NCBI GenBank assembly: GCA_951813615.1 | Contig: OX638377.1 | Span: 4,366,599 to 4,430,598, forward strand | Reading direction: 5' to 3' | Source: an uncultured Latescibacterota bacterium | GTDB taxonomy: Bacteria; Latescibacterota; UBA2968; UBA8231 | Length of the DNA stretch: 64,000 nt | Part shown: one piece after another, positions 17,304 through 26,094 of the stretch | Layout: each line of letters begins with the position of its first letter | Position numbering within the stretch: position 1 is the stretch's first letter | Notes under the pieces: model-generated | Databases searched by the model: none | What the model was told of the DNA's origin: nothing | The model's input: the letters and a program-made list of their open reading frames with translations, nothing else | Position numbers and translations under genes: made by a program

Positions 17304-20300
17304 CTATTCACAGACCGACAATCCCAGTTGATCGAGGTCATTTGTCTCTACCGTTTGCAGACTGGCGGGAATGCACCCGCTTAAGTCGTTGCTTTTCAGG
17401 TACAGCTTCTCTAGGTTGGTCAATTGACCTAACTCAGATGGGATCGAACCACTCAACTCGTTGCCTAACAGAAACAGCGATCTCAGGTTGGTCAACTGAC
17501 CCAACTCGGAGGGGATTGAGCCGCTTAACTCGTTGCTGCCTAGATTCAACTCTTCCAAGTTGGTCAGTTGGCCTAACTCAACAGGAATCGAACCGCTTAA
17601 TCGGGTCAGGGACAGAAGTAGCGATCTCAGGTTGGTCAATTGACCCAACTCGGAGGGGATTGAGCCGCTTAAGTCGTTGCTGCCCAGATTCAACTCTTCC
17701 AAGTTGGTCAGTTGGCCTAACTCAACAGGAATCGAACCGCTTATGTCGTTGCTGCCTAGATTCAACTCTTCCAAGTTGGTCAGTTGGCCTAACTCAGCAG
17801 GAATCGAGCCGCTTAACCAGTTGCGGTACAGATTCAGCGATTGCAGGTTGGTCAGTTGGCCTAACTCAGCAGGAATCGAACCACTTAAGTCGTTGTTGCC
17901 CAGATTCAGATGGGTGACGCGCCCGTCGGCATTGGTGGTTACGCCCTCCCAGGTGCCGATAGGTTGATCGCCGTCCCAATTGTCGCCCGTCCAAGCACTG
18001 CCCCCACCCGTGGCTCGATAGAAAGCCATCAATACGGCCCGATCAGGCTCATCAGGCTCATTGTCTTCCTGCGAGTCGTCTGAGTCATCCGAGTCGTCTG
18101 AGTCGCCTGAGTCGTCCGAGTCGTCCGAGTTAACCGATACCGACAACTGGTTGTCTGTATCGTCTGTCTCAGATGATCGGCTTTCTACGGACGACTCACA
18201 GAAGGACAATCCCAGTTGATCGAGGTCATTTCGCGGTATCGTTTGCAGACTGGCGGGGATGCACCCGCTGAAGTCGTTGTGGGCCAGCTTCAACTCTTCC
18301 AAGTGAAGTTGACCTAACTCTGGAGGAATTTCCCCACTTAAGTTGTTTCGCTCCAGCCTCAACTTATTCAAGTTGGTCAGATTACCTAACCAAGAAGGAA
18401 GCGAACCGCTTAACTCGTTGGAGCTTAGAGATAGATTTTCCAGACTGGTTATTTGACCTAACACGGAAGGGATCGAACCACTTAAGTCGTTGCCGTGCAG
18501 ATACAGACTTTCCAAGTTGGTCAGTTGACTGAACGCGGAAGGAATCGAGCCACTTAAGCCGTTGCCGTACAGATCCAACCGTTCTAGGCTGGTCAGGTTA
18601 CCTAACGCGGACGGGATCGAACCACTTAAGGGGTTGCTGGCCAGATTCAAGAATGTCAGGTTGGTCAGTTGACCTAACTCAGCAGGAATCGAACCGCTTA
18701 ATCGGTTATTGGACAGAGTCAGATATGTCAGGTTGGTCAGTTGACCTAACTCAGCAGGAATCGAGCCACTTAACTCGTTGGAGGACAAACGCAGGTCGGT
18801 CAGGTTGGTCAGTTGGCCTAACGAAGAAGGAATCGAACCACTTAAGTCGTTGATATACAGACGCAGGTAGGTCAGGTTGGTCAGTTGACCTAACTCAGCA
18901 GGAATCGAACCGCTTAAGTAGTTCCTCGCCAGACGCAGGTAGGTCAGGTTGGTCAGTTGGCCTAACTCAGCAGGAATCGAACCGCTTAACTCGTTCTCGT
19001 ACAGACTCAGTTGTTCCAAGTTGGTCAGTTGGCCTAACTCAGCAGGAATCGAACCACTTAACCCGCGGTTGTTCAGCACCAGCCGGGTGACGCGTCCGTC
19101 GGCATTGGTGGTCACGCCCTGCCAAGTGCCGATAGATTGGTCGCTGCCCCAATTGTTGCCCGTCCAAGCACTGCCTCCACCCGTGGCTCGATAGAAAATC
19201 ATCAGTATCGCCCGATCAGAACCATCCAACTCATCGTCGGGCTGATCAGGACTTTCTACGGACGACTCACAGAAGGACAATCCCAGTTGATCGAGGTCAT
19301 TTCGCGGTATCGTTTGCAGACTAGCGGGGATACATCCGCTGAAGTCGTTGTGGGCTAGCTTCAACTCTTCCAAGTGAAGTTGACCTAACTCTGGAGGAAT
19401 TTCCCCACTTAAGTTGTTTCGCTCCAGCCTCAACTTATTCAAGTTGGTCAGATTACCTAACCAAGAAGGAAGCGAACCGCTTAACTCGTTGGAGCTTAGA
19501 GATAGATTTTCCAGACTGGTTATTTGACCTAACACGGAAGGGATCGAACCACTTAAGTCGTTGCCGTGCAGATACAGACTTTCCAAGTTGGTCAGTTGAC
19601 TGAACGCGGAAGGAATCGAGCCACTTAAGCCGTTGCCGTACAGATCCAACCGTTCTAGGCTGGTCAGGTTACCTAACGCGGACGGGATCGAACCACTTAA
19701 GGGGTTGCTGGCCAGATTCAAGAATGTCAGGTTGGTCAGTTGACCTAACTCAGCAGGAATCGAACCGCTTAATCGGTTATTGGACAGAGTCAGATATGTC
19801 AGGTTGGTCAGTTGACCTAACTCAGCAGGAATCGAGCCACTTAACTCGTTGGAGGACAAACGCAGGTCGGTCAGGTTGGTCAGTTGGCCTAACGAAGAAG
19901 GAATCGAACCACTTAAGTCGTTGATATACAGACGCAGGTAGGTCAGGTTGGTCAGTTGACCTAACTCAGCAGGAATCGAACCGCTTAAGTAGTTCCTCGC
20001 CAGACGCAGGTAGGTCAGGTTGGTCAGTTGGCCTAACTCAGCAGGAATCGAACCGCTTAACTCGTTCTCGTACAGACTCAGTTGTTCCAAGTTGGTCAGT
20101 TGGCCTAACTCAGCAGGAATCGAACCACTTAACCCGCGGTTGTTCAGCACCAGCCGGGTGACGCGTCCGTCGGCATTGGTGGTCACGCCCTGCCAAGTGC
20201 CGATAGATTGGTCGCTGCCCCAGTTGCTGCCCGTCCAAGCACTGCCCCCACCTGTAGCTCGATAGAAAATCATCAGTATCGCCCGATCAGAACCATCCAA

Positions 20301-22001
20301 CTCATCCGGCGTTTCCACCGACACGCTATCGACTGCAACCGCCGGTGTTTCCACCGACACGCTATCGACTGCAACCGGCGACGTTTCCACCGACACGCTA
20401 TCAACTGCAACCGGCGACGTTTCCACCGACGAGCTATCGACTGTAACCGCCGGCGTTTCCACCGACGAGCTATCGACTGTAACAACCGACGCGTCGCAGA
20501 AAGACAATCCCAGCCTATCTAGGTCATTTCGCGGTATCGTTCGCAGGCTGGCAGGAATGCACCCGCTTAAGTTGTTGCCGCCCAGATACAGCGCTTCTAG
20601 GTCTGTCAATTGGCCCAACTCAACTGGAATCGAGCCGGTTAAGCTGTTGCCGGATAGATACAGGTTTTTCAACTTGGTCAGGTTACCTAACCAAGAAGGG
20701 ATTGGGCCATTTAACTGGTTGCTTTGCATCCACAGCGATTTCAGGTTGGTCAGTTGGCCTAACTCAGATGGAATCGAACCACTTAATTGGTTCCGGTCCA
20801 AAAGCAGGTTTTCCAACTTGGTCAGTTGGCCTAACTCAGATGGAATCGAACCACTTAACTGGTTGCTTTGGAGATGCAGCGTTGTCAGGTTGGTCAGTTG
20901 GCCTAACTCAGATGGAATCGAACCACTTAACTGGTTCTGGTCCAAATTCAGGTATCCTAGGTTGATCAGGTTACCTAACGAGGAAGGAATCGAGCCGCTT
21001 AAATCGTTGCTTTGTATATCCAACGATATCAGGTTGGTCAGGTTACCTAACGAGGGAGGAATCGAGCCGCTTAAATCGTTGCCGTTCAGACTCAGCGCTT
21101 TCAGGTTGGTCAGGTTACCTAACGAGGGAGGAATCGAACCGCTTAAATCGTTGCCGAACATATACACATATCTCAGGTTAGTCAGGTTACCTAACGAAGA
21201 GGGAATCGAACCGCTTAAATCGTTGCCGAACAGACTCAGGTCTTCCAGGTTGGTCAGGTTACCTAACGAGGGAGGAATCGAACCGCTTAAATCGTTGTTT
21301 ACTATAATCAGCCACTGCAAGTAGGTCAGTTGACCTAACTCGGAAGGGATCGAGCCAGTCAATCCGTCGCCGCCTAGTTGCAAACGGGTGACGCGTCCGT
21401 CTGTATTGGTGGTTACGCCCTCCCAAGTGCCGATAGGTTCATCACTGCCCCAATTGTCTCCAGTCCAATCCGTTCCTCCTCCTGTGGCCCTATAGAAAAT
21501 CATCAGTATATCCCGATCAGATAGACCGGGCGGATCCGGCGTTTCCACCGACGAGCTATCGACTACAACCGGCGACGTTTCCACCGACGAACTATCAACG
21601 GCTGAACTATCAACGGCAACCGGCGACGTTCCCACCGACGAACTATCAACGGCAACCGGCTGCGTTCCCACCGACGAACTATCGACTGGAACGAGTGGCG
21701 GGATTTCGACCGACGAACTATCGACGGTATCGGGCAAGCAGTTGGCCGTGTAAATGCGGCCTGCAATGATTATGGTATCGGGGAGACTACTCTGGTCGTT
21801 GAGCGGAATGGAGATACGTAAGTCCGATGATTGGGCGGTCGCGTTGGCCTTGGCCGCGACCCGTCGATAGGGCACGCCGTTGACCGAAGCCGTTTGCCAC
21901 GGCCCGGCCTCCTCGTCAAAAACCGATTGAGCAACCGGCGGCTCTTGGTCAGAGCAAGACAGAGGCAAAAGCAGGACGAGGGCAATCAGGGGACGTAGCA
22001 T
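17304..22001 (-). CDS. Giant leucine-rich-repeat lipoprotein, 1565 residues
   Basis: Signal peptide with lipobox (Cys16), then four LRR modules. Module A spans about 170-495, B about 560-916, C about 917-1273 and D about 1321-1565. Each starts with a capping block of the form FYRATGGG.WTG.NW...GTW.GVTT..GRVT and ends with SGCIPASL..SFC. Linkers are low-complexity: VDSSSVET-type repeats before A and B, and an Asp/Ser-rich stretch (SDDSDDSGDSDDSDDS) between C and D. Modules B and C are nearly identical, caused by a DNA tandem duplication. It probably extends from the outer membrane as a rod-like adhesin; binding partner unknown. GC and codon use are slightly lower than in neighbours because of the repeats. 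Confidence 0.9.
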   Translation of the reverse strand: MLRPLIALVLLLPLSCSDQEPPVAQSVFDEEAGPWQTASVNGVPYRRVAAKANATAQSSDLRISIPLNDQSSLPDTIIIAGRIYTANCLPDTVDSSSVEIPPLVPVDSSSVGTQPVAVDSSSVGTSPVAVDSSAVDSSSVETSPVVVDSSSVETPDPPGLSDRDILMIFYRATGGGTDWTGDNWGSDEPIGTWEGVTTNTDGRVTRLQLGGDGLTGSIPSELGQLTYLQWLIIVNNDLSGSIPPSLGNLTNLEDLSLFGNDLSGSIPSSLGNLTNLRYVYMFGNDLSGSIPPSLGNLTNLKALSLNGNDLSGSIPPSLGNLTNLISLDIQSNDLSGSIPSSLGNLINLGYLNLDQNQLSGSIPSELGQLTNLTTLHLQSNQLSGSIPSELGQLTKLENLLLDRNQLSGSIPSELGQLTNLKSLWMQSNQLNGPIPSWLGNLTKLKNLYLSGNSLTGSIPVELGQLTDLEALYLGGNNLSGCIPASLRTIPRNDLDRLGLSFCDASVVTVDSSSVETPAVTVDSSSVETSPVAVDSVSVETSPVAVDSVSVETPAVAVDSVSVETPDELDGSDRAILMIFYRATGGGSAWTGSNWGSDQSIGTWQGVTTNADGRVTRLVLNNRGLSGSIPAELGQLTNLEQLSLYENELSGSIPAELGQLTNLTYLRLARNYLSGSIPAELGQLTNLTYLRLYINDLSGSIPSSLGQLTNLTDLRLSSNELSGSIPAELGQLTNLTYLTLSNNRLSGSIPAELGQLTNLTFLNLASNPLSGSIPSALGNLTSLERLDLYGNGLSGSIPSAFSQLTNLESLYLHGNDLSGSIPSVLGQITSLENLSLSSNELSGSLPSWLGNLTNLNKLRLERNNLSGEIPPELGQLHLEELKLAHNDFSGCIPASLQTIPRNDLDQLGLSFCESSVESPDQPDDELDGSDRAILMIFYRATGGGSAWTGNNWGSDQSIGTWQGVTTNADGRVTRLVLNNRGLSGSIPAELGQLTNLEQLSLYENELSGSIPAELGQLTNLTYLRLARNYLSGSIPAELGQLTNLTYLRLYINDLSGSIPSSLGQLTNLTDLRLSSNELSGSIPAELGQLTNLTYLTLSNNRLSGSIPAELGQLTNLTFLNLASNPLSGSIPSALGNLTSLERLDLYGNGLSGSIPSAFSQLTNLESLYLHGNDLSGSIPSVLGQITSLENLSLSSNELSGSLPSWLGNLTNLNKLRLERNNLSGEIPPELGQLHLEELKLAHNDFSGCIPASLQTIPRNDLDQLGLSFCESSVESRSSETDDTDNQLSVSVNSDDSDDSGDSDDSDDSDDSQEDNEPDEPDRAVLMAFYRATGGGSAWTGDNWDGDQPIGTWEGVTTNADGRVTHLNLGNNDLSGSIPAELGQLTNLQSLNLYRNWLSGSIPAELGQLTNLEELNLGSNDISGSIPVELGQLTNLEELNLGSNDLSGSIPSELGQLTNLRSLLLSLTRLSGSIPVELGQLTNLEELNLGSNELSGSIPSELGQLTNLRSLFLLGNELSGSIPSELGQLTNLEKLYLKSNDLSGCIPASLQTVETNDLDQLGLSVCE
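18181..19251 (-). repeat. 1,071-bp tandem duplication, copy encoding module C
   Basis: The first of two nearly identical direct repeats with period 1,071 bases (357 codons, in frame). From 18181 to about 19236 it matches 19252-20307 with only a few substitutions visible, for example TGGCGGGGATGCACC against TAGCGGGGATACATC near the start. It encodes a full LRR module including its cap. Confidence 0.9.
19252..20322 (-). repeat. 1,071-bp tandem duplication, copy encoding module B
   Basis: Second copy of the in-frame tandem duplication; identity to the other copy extends over about 1,056 bases to 20307 and then ends at the linker that differs (ELDGSD preceded by VDSVSV repeats here, by QPDD there). 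The few differences imply a recent duplication or gene conversion between copies. Confidence 0.9.
20308..20500 (-). repeat. VDSxSVET linker repeats between modules A and B
   Basis: About five tandem units, each around 36 bases, encode VDSSSVETP or VDSVSVETS, a Ser/Thr/Val-rich spacer. Variation between SSV and SVS shows internal unit expansion. Likely flexible and possibly glycosylated; this is inference. Confidence 0.75.
21540..21735 (-). repeat. VDSSSV linker repeats before module A
   Basis: Tandem units encode VDSSSV followed by variable residues (EIPPLVP, GTQPVA, GTSPVA, ETSPVV). It is the same kind of spacer as the linker at 20308-20500, located between the lipoprotein N-terminal domain and the first LRR module. 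Confidence 0.75.
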
Positions 22002-22266
22002 AAGAGGAATCCTTTAATGATCCAACGAGAGTATTCCCGGCAGTGGTACTCGCAGCGTTTCTCGTCCTTGCTGCAGGCGAATAGCCCCAAGGGCAGGCCA
22101 AGAGTCAGACTCGTAGCTATTAGTCGTTCGGAATGATAAGTTATGGGCTTTTCCTGTTCTGTCTTCGTAACCACCGACGCCAGCAGGAAAACCAGATTCT
22201 TTGCTCCTCAAGCCAAGGCATGATCCACAGGATAAGCCAGAAAATTCTCACAAGACCCCTTCTTAG

Positions 22267-22377
22267 CTAAAAGACGAGCTGCTGGGCTTTCTGCTGGCGT
22301 CCTAGTACCGGCGGCGTGTCAAACCGCTTGCCCTCCAGCAGTTCCTCAATGGTGAGTAGCTGCATCTGCGGGAAATC
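22267..22377 (-). pseudogene. Remnant of a DNA methylase-like C terminus
   Basis: A 36-codon open stretch with a stop at both ends reads DFPQMQLLTIEELLEGKR followed by FDTPPVLGRQQKAQQ. The pattern of a hydrophobic LLTIEELLEGK box followed by a proline and a basic tail is familiar to me from the C termini of site-specific DNA methyltransferases, but this is recollection, not a search. There is no upstream coding frame, so it can only be a fragment. Its position in an otherwise gene-free gap next to a tRNA-like sequence suggests it was left by a lost restriction-modification or integrative element. Confidence 0.4.
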
Positions 22378-22469
22378 TCACCCGCGAGTAGTGATACTTG
22401 CACAAAAGTCAAGCCTATAACTCATCGTTCCGTTCGTCGTTTCATGGCGAACTGTTCCCGATGGATGAC

Positions 22470-22485
22470 ATGTAAATTTTTACAT
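22470..22485. promoter_or_regulatory. Palindrome 1 with core TGTAAA-NN-TTTACA
   Basis: ATGTAAATTTTTACAT is a perfect inverted repeat with 7-base arms and a 2-base centre. The same core occurs again 35 bases downstream, centre to centre. It could be an operator or a recombinase-binding site. The cognate protein is not known. Confidence 0.5.
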
Positions 22486-22503
22486 TCGGAGACAAAAAAT
22501 AGT

Positions 22504-22521
22504 GCTGTAAAAGTTTACAGC
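22504..22521. promoter_or_regulatory. Palindrome 2 with core TGTAAA-NN-TTTACA
   Basis: GCTGTAAAAGTTTACAGC is a perfect inverted repeat with 8-base arms around AG. It shares the TGTAAANNTTTACA core with the palindrome at 22470-22485. Two identical cores in a 52-base stretch of AT-rich sequence are unlikely to be chance. Confidence 0.5.
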
Positions 22522-22572
22522 AAGCAAAAAATTTCACCGACATAAAGTATTTTTATAACCCCTTGTTTTTAT

Positions 22573-22602
22573 TGGAGTCGCCACCCGGACTCAAATCGGG
22601 GA
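22573..22602 (-). other. tRNA 3'-end-like sequence, probable attachment-site remnant
   Basis: Read on the minus strand it is GGTCCCCGATTTGAGTCCG followed by GGTGGCGACTCCA. This matches the T-arm, acceptor stem and CCA of a bacterial tRNA (closest in my memory to tRNA-Cys), except that the T-loop reads TTTGAGT instead of TTCGAGT and one stem pair is lost. No anticodon arm precedes it, so it is not a functional tRNA. Integrases commonly use this part of tRNA genes as an attachment site. Right after it on the + strand are two copies of a 10-base repeat, GACCTACTCG and GACCTACTCA. Confidence 0.4.
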
Positions 22603-22620
22603 CCTACTCGGACCTACTCA
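22601..22620. repeat. 10-bp direct repeat next to the tRNA-like sequence
   Basis: GACCTACTCG and GACCTACTCA are adjacent and differ at one base. Together with the tRNA-like stretch they mark a recombination scar or a slipped duplication. Confidence 0.5.
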
Positions 22621-22633
22621 TTAAGAAGCAGAG

Positions 22634-24322
22634 TTACCCCAAGTACACAAACAAATACACCGCCAAGAAAATTGTCACCAACAACACGCTGCTGCTAATA
22701 GGCCACGCCCGCGCAAAAACGCCGGTCGGGCCGTGGTACTGGCGCACCTGTTCTATTAGAGCGAAAACCTGTCGCTTGCCCCAATCGACCAGTCCATCCC
22801 ACAGCGGCGCACCCACTCGTACGCACAACCGCGCTGCGCCTGGCAGTAGCTTTCGGTAGGTCCAGTCCACGTCGATATTGGCCGAGCGCAACTCCGGCGG
22901 GTAGATGCCCGTCAGCTTGAGCGCGACAAAGGCCAGCGCCGAGAAGAACAACAACTGAAGCTGTAGGACGATGTGGGTAGCATCGTACGGCTCATAGTCA
23001 ACCGGGTAGGGCAAGAGGCTGTACAAATAGTGCGGGAACGAGCCAATGCCAATGCACAGCGTCGCCCCGATCCCCATCGCCACGAGCATGTTGCGCGGTG
23101 CTTCGCGGCAGCGGATTCCCGCGTCGTGGGCGAAAAAGGCAAAGAAGGGAATTTTGATGCCGGCGTGGTGAAAGACGCCAGCCGAGGCAAACAGCAACAG
23201 CAGCCACACCACGAGGTGTCCTTCGTTCGCCGCGGCCTGCATGACCATGGACTTACTGACAAAGCCGCTAAAGAGCGGAAAGGCCGAAATCGACGCAGCT
23301 CCGACCATGCAGAAGCCGCAGGTCCACGGCATGGATTTATACAGGCCCCCGAGATCCGAGCCGTTGATCTTGCCGGTGCGGTAGAGCACAGCGCCCATCG
23401 ACATAAAGAGCAGGCCCTTGAAGAGCACGTCGTTAAAGGCGTGGGCAACCGCGCCATTGACGCCCATGCCCGGTCCCAAGCCGACGCCGACGACCATAAA
23501 GCCAATCTGGTTGATCATGCTGTAGCCCAACACGCGGCGCAGATCGTTTTCAATAACCGCATAGAAGATGGGGAACATCGCCATGGCCGCGCCGATGTAG
23601 AGCAGGATTTCGGTGCCGGCAAAACTGCGCGCCAACACATAGACCGCGGTCTTGGTGGTAAAGGAGCTCAGAAAAACCGCTCCAGTGGGCGTGGACTCTG
23701 GGTAGGCATCCACCAGCCACGAGTGCAAGAATGGAAAGGCGCATTTAATGCCAACGCCGAGGAAAATCAGCCGCGTAGCCCAGCTATCAATGCCCAGATG
23801 GCCCAGCGCCAGCGAGCCGGTCTGCTGGTAGTGCCACGCCGTGCCGACCAAGAGCAGCAGGCCCGAGCTGATGTGGATCAGCAGATAGCGCGTCCCTGCG
23901 GCAATGGCCCTTTCGCTCTGGGTGGCCCAGATCTGAAAGACCGAGCTAATCGCCAACAGCTCCCAGAAGATGAAGAGCACAATGAGATCGCCGGCAAAAA
24001 CCGCACCCACGGCCGCGCCTGCGTATAGAAAGCCGGTCGCCTGTTGCAAGCGGTCGCGCAGGTGTAGCGAAAAGAGCGCGGCGAGAAAGGCCGCCACGTG
24101 AAAGAGATAGCCAAAGAGCAGACTAAGCTGGTCAACGCGCACCCAGTGCAACTCGTATCCGGCTAGGGAGCCGACTTGACCGTCACCAACCTGATAGCCG
24201 AGGAGATTGTAAAATCCGGCCAGCGGCAACAGGAGCAACGCCACCCGCCGCGCAGTCAGCGGCAGCAGAGGCAACAACAGCCCACCTAACAGCAGGAAGG
24301 CCGCCGGGTGCAGGCTAGTCAT
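22634..24322 (-). CDS. MnhD/NuoL-like antiporter subunit, third paralogue
   Basis: A 562-residue polytopic membrane protein of the proton-conducting antiporter family, with about 14 hydrophobic segments. It carries the conserved transmembrane Glu in FIFWELLAISS and Lys in GIKCAFPFLHSWL, the residues that form the proton path in MrpD/NuoL/M/N subunits, and the QIG block typical of the second half-channel. It is the last gene of the mnh operon and overlaps the small membrane gene by eight bases. A role as a NADH dehydrogenase-like proton pump subunit is also possible, but no other complex I genes are present here. Confidence 0.85.
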   Translation of the reverse strand: MTSLHPAAFLLLGGLLLPLLPLTARRVALLLLPLAGFYNLLGYQVGDGQVGSLAGYELHWVRVDQLSLLFGYLFHVAAFLAALFSLHLRDRLQQATGFLYAGAAVGAVFAGDLIVLFIFWELLAISSVFQIWATQSERAIAAGTRYLLIHISSGLLLLVGTAWHYQQTGSLALGHLGIDSWATRLIFLGVGIKCAFPFLHSWLVDAYPESTPTGAVFLSSFTTKTAVYVLARSFAGTEILLYIGAAMAMFPIFYAVIENDLRRVLGYSMINQIGFMVVGVGLGPGMGVNGAVAHAFNDVLFKGLLFMSMGAVLYRTGKINGSDLGGLYKSMPWTCGFCMVGAASISAFPLFSGFVSKSMVMQAAANEGHLVVWLLLLFASAGVFHHAGIKIPFFAFFAHDAGIRCREAPRNMLVAMGIGATLCIGIGSFPHYLYSLLPYPVDYEPYDATHIVLQLQLLFFSALAFVALKLTGIYPPELRSANIDVDWTYRKLLPGAARLCVRVGAPLWDGLVDWGKRQVFALIEQVRQYHGPTGVFARAWPISSSVLLVTIFLAVYLFVYLG

Positions 24323-24575
24323 AGTAATCCTCGCGACGCATCAGCACCTTGCGCATCTGGGTAGCCGTCAAAACCAACAGCACGCAAGCGACAAACCCGT
24401 ATATCGCGTAAAAGCCGAACCAGCCCTCAACCGGGAAGACACCCTCATCAAAGTTCAAGTGCCGATGGAAGATCAGTTCCAAGCCCAAGAGCAAGGCGCA
24501 AAGGGCGAAAAAGATCCATATCAGGCGATGGACGTTCCGCGGCTGATCGAATAGATGTTTTTTTTCTGAGGTCAT
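24315..24575 (-). CDS. Small two-segment membrane protein in antiporter operon
   Basis: An 86-residue protein with hydrophobic segments at about 18-36 and 52-71 and a charged tail. It lies between two MnhD-like genes and overlaps the downstream one by eight bases. I know no catalytic motif in it. It is probably a structural subunit of the same complex; the name is unassigned. Confidence 0.7.
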   Translation of the reverse strand: MTSEKKHLFDQPRNVHRLIWIFFALCALLLGLELIFHRHLNFDEGVFPVEGWFGFYAIYGFVACVLLVLTATQMRKVLMRREDYYD

Positions 24576-24579
24576 GGTC

Positions 24580-26094
24580 TTATCCTCCGATCTGTCGGCA
24601 GAGGTCGAGAAGCGGGTCGGGATAGAGGAAGAGCACCAGCCCGCCCAGTGCCGTGCAAATCAGCGGCAGAACGCAGGCCAGCGGGGCTTCCTGGAGGCCG
24701 TCTTCTCCATCGGGAGCTGCGTAGAAGAAGGCGTTGACGGCCACTGGCAACAGATAGGCTATGTTGAGCAGCGAGCTTACCAAGAGTACGCCAATGGCCA
24801 CGTACTGCTCGGCCTCCAACCCGGCGAGAATGAGATACCACTTGCTCCAAGCCCCTCCCAGCGGCGGCAAGCCAATGATGCTGAGCGAGCCGATGAGAAA
24901 GGCCCCCATCGTCCACGGCATTTGCCGACCGATACCCTTCATCTCGCTAATCTCGGTCTTGTGCAGGGCAACCGCGATGGCTCCAGCGCAAAAGAAGAGC
25001 GTGATCTTGCCGAAGGCGTGCATGGCGATGTGCAGGCTGCCGCCGAGGATACCCCAACTATTGGCCAGGGCTGCGCCGAGCACGATGTAGGAGAGCTGAC
25101 TGACCGTAGAATACGCCAAGCGGGCCTTGAGGTTGTCCTTGGTCATAGCCACCAGCGAGCCAATGAGAATTGTGGCGCAGGCCGCGTAGGCCAGATAGGT
25201 GCCCAAGCCCGTGTCGGCGAGCAGGTCGATGCCGAAGATATAGACGACCACCTTGAGGATGGTGAAAACGCCAGCTTTGACCACGGCCACCGCGTGTAGG
25301 AGGGCGCTGACCGGGGCCGGAGCGATCATGGCCGCGGGAAGCCAGCGGTGGAAGGGTATCAGCGCAGCCTTGCCCGTGCCAAAGGCGTAGAGAAAGAGCA
25401 GGACGCCGAGGACCCACGTCGGAGCCTTGCCAGCGAGGATGCCCCCCGGGACGAAGGCGAGGGTGCCCGTGAGATGATAGGTGGCGGCCATCGCCAGCAG
25501 CAGGAAGCAGATCGAGGTTGAAAGCAGCACCCCCATATAGACGCGGCCCCCGTGCGCACTCCTCCAACTCATGGGGTCGCTTTCGAGCACAGCCATAGGG
25601 ATGTGGTCCCCAGTTTGGACGTCCGAACCGCGGTAGTGGGTAACTAGCGGATAGGTTGACAGCGTCAGCGCCTCATAGCAGAAAAACAGCGTCAGCATGT
25701 TGCCGGCAAAGGCCGCGCCCAAGGCACCGGCGATCGCCAAGGCGAAGAAGGCAAAAAAGCGGGTCTGGTTTTGCTCGTGATGGCCCCGCATGTAGCCGAT
25801 GGAGTACACCGAGGTCGCCATCCACAGCCCAGCGGCGATCAGCGCAAAGAGCGCGCCGAGCGGCTCGACTTCAAAGACTAGGGGCAGATCTGGGAAAACC
25901 TCCACCAGATGCACCACCGGTCGAGCACCTGCGGCGACTTTGAGCACCAAGGTGCAGACCGTGACAAAGGTACCTAGCGCAGCGAGCAGAGTCGCGGCCT
26001 CGCGCAGATTGGGGCGACGGTCCAAAAGGGCAATCAACGGTGCGACACCCAAAGGCAGGAGCACAGCCGTGACAATGGCGATGGAAGCACTCAT
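24580..26094 (-). CDS. MnhD/NuoM-like antiporter subunit, second paralogue
   Basis: A 504-residue polytopic membrane protein. The conserved transmembrane Glu is in FFCYEALTLST and the Lys in TGKAALIPFHRWLPAAM, matching MrpA/MrpD and NuoL/M proton channels. I start at ATG 26094, which overlaps the stop of the preceding mnhD gene as ATGA; the frame upstream of it is an artefact of that gene's reading in another frame. Together with the genes around it, it supplies a second antiporter-like channel in the complex. Confidence 0.85.
   Translation of the reverse strand: MSASIAIVTAVLLPLGVAPLIALLDRRPNLREAATLLAALGTFVTVCTLVLKVAAGARPVVHLVEVFPDLPLVFEVEPLGALFALIAAGLWMATSVYSIGYMRGHHEQNQTRFFAFFALAIAGALGAAFAGNMLTLFFCYEALTLSTYPLVTHYRGSDVQTGDHIPMAVLESDPMSWRSAHGGRVYMGVLLSTSICFLLLAMAATYHLTGTLAFVPGGILAGKAPTWVLGVLLFLYAFGTGKAALIPFHRWLPAAMIAPAPVSALLHAVAVVKAGVFTILKVVVYIFGIDLLADTGLGTYLAYAACATILIGSLVAMTKDNLKARLAYSTVSQLSYIVLGAALANSWGILGGSLHIAMHAFGKITLFFCAGAIAVALHKTEISEMKGIGRQMPWTMGAFLIGSLSIIGLPPLGGAWSKWYLILAGLEAEQYVAIGVLLVSSLLNIAYLLPVAVNAFFYAAPDGEDGLQEAPLACVLPLICTALGGLVLFLYPDPLLDLCRQIGG

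Noticed and set aside
20557..21324. 255-residue open frame opposite to the LRR repeats
   Set aside because: It is a repeat-driven shadow: the 72-base LRR unit has no stop codon in this frame, giving low-complexity WPNSDGIEPLN units.
17300..21400. Regular repeats of 72 bases as a CRISPR array
   Set aside because: The period is an in-frame protein repeat, the units are diverged along their whole length and no unique spacers exist.
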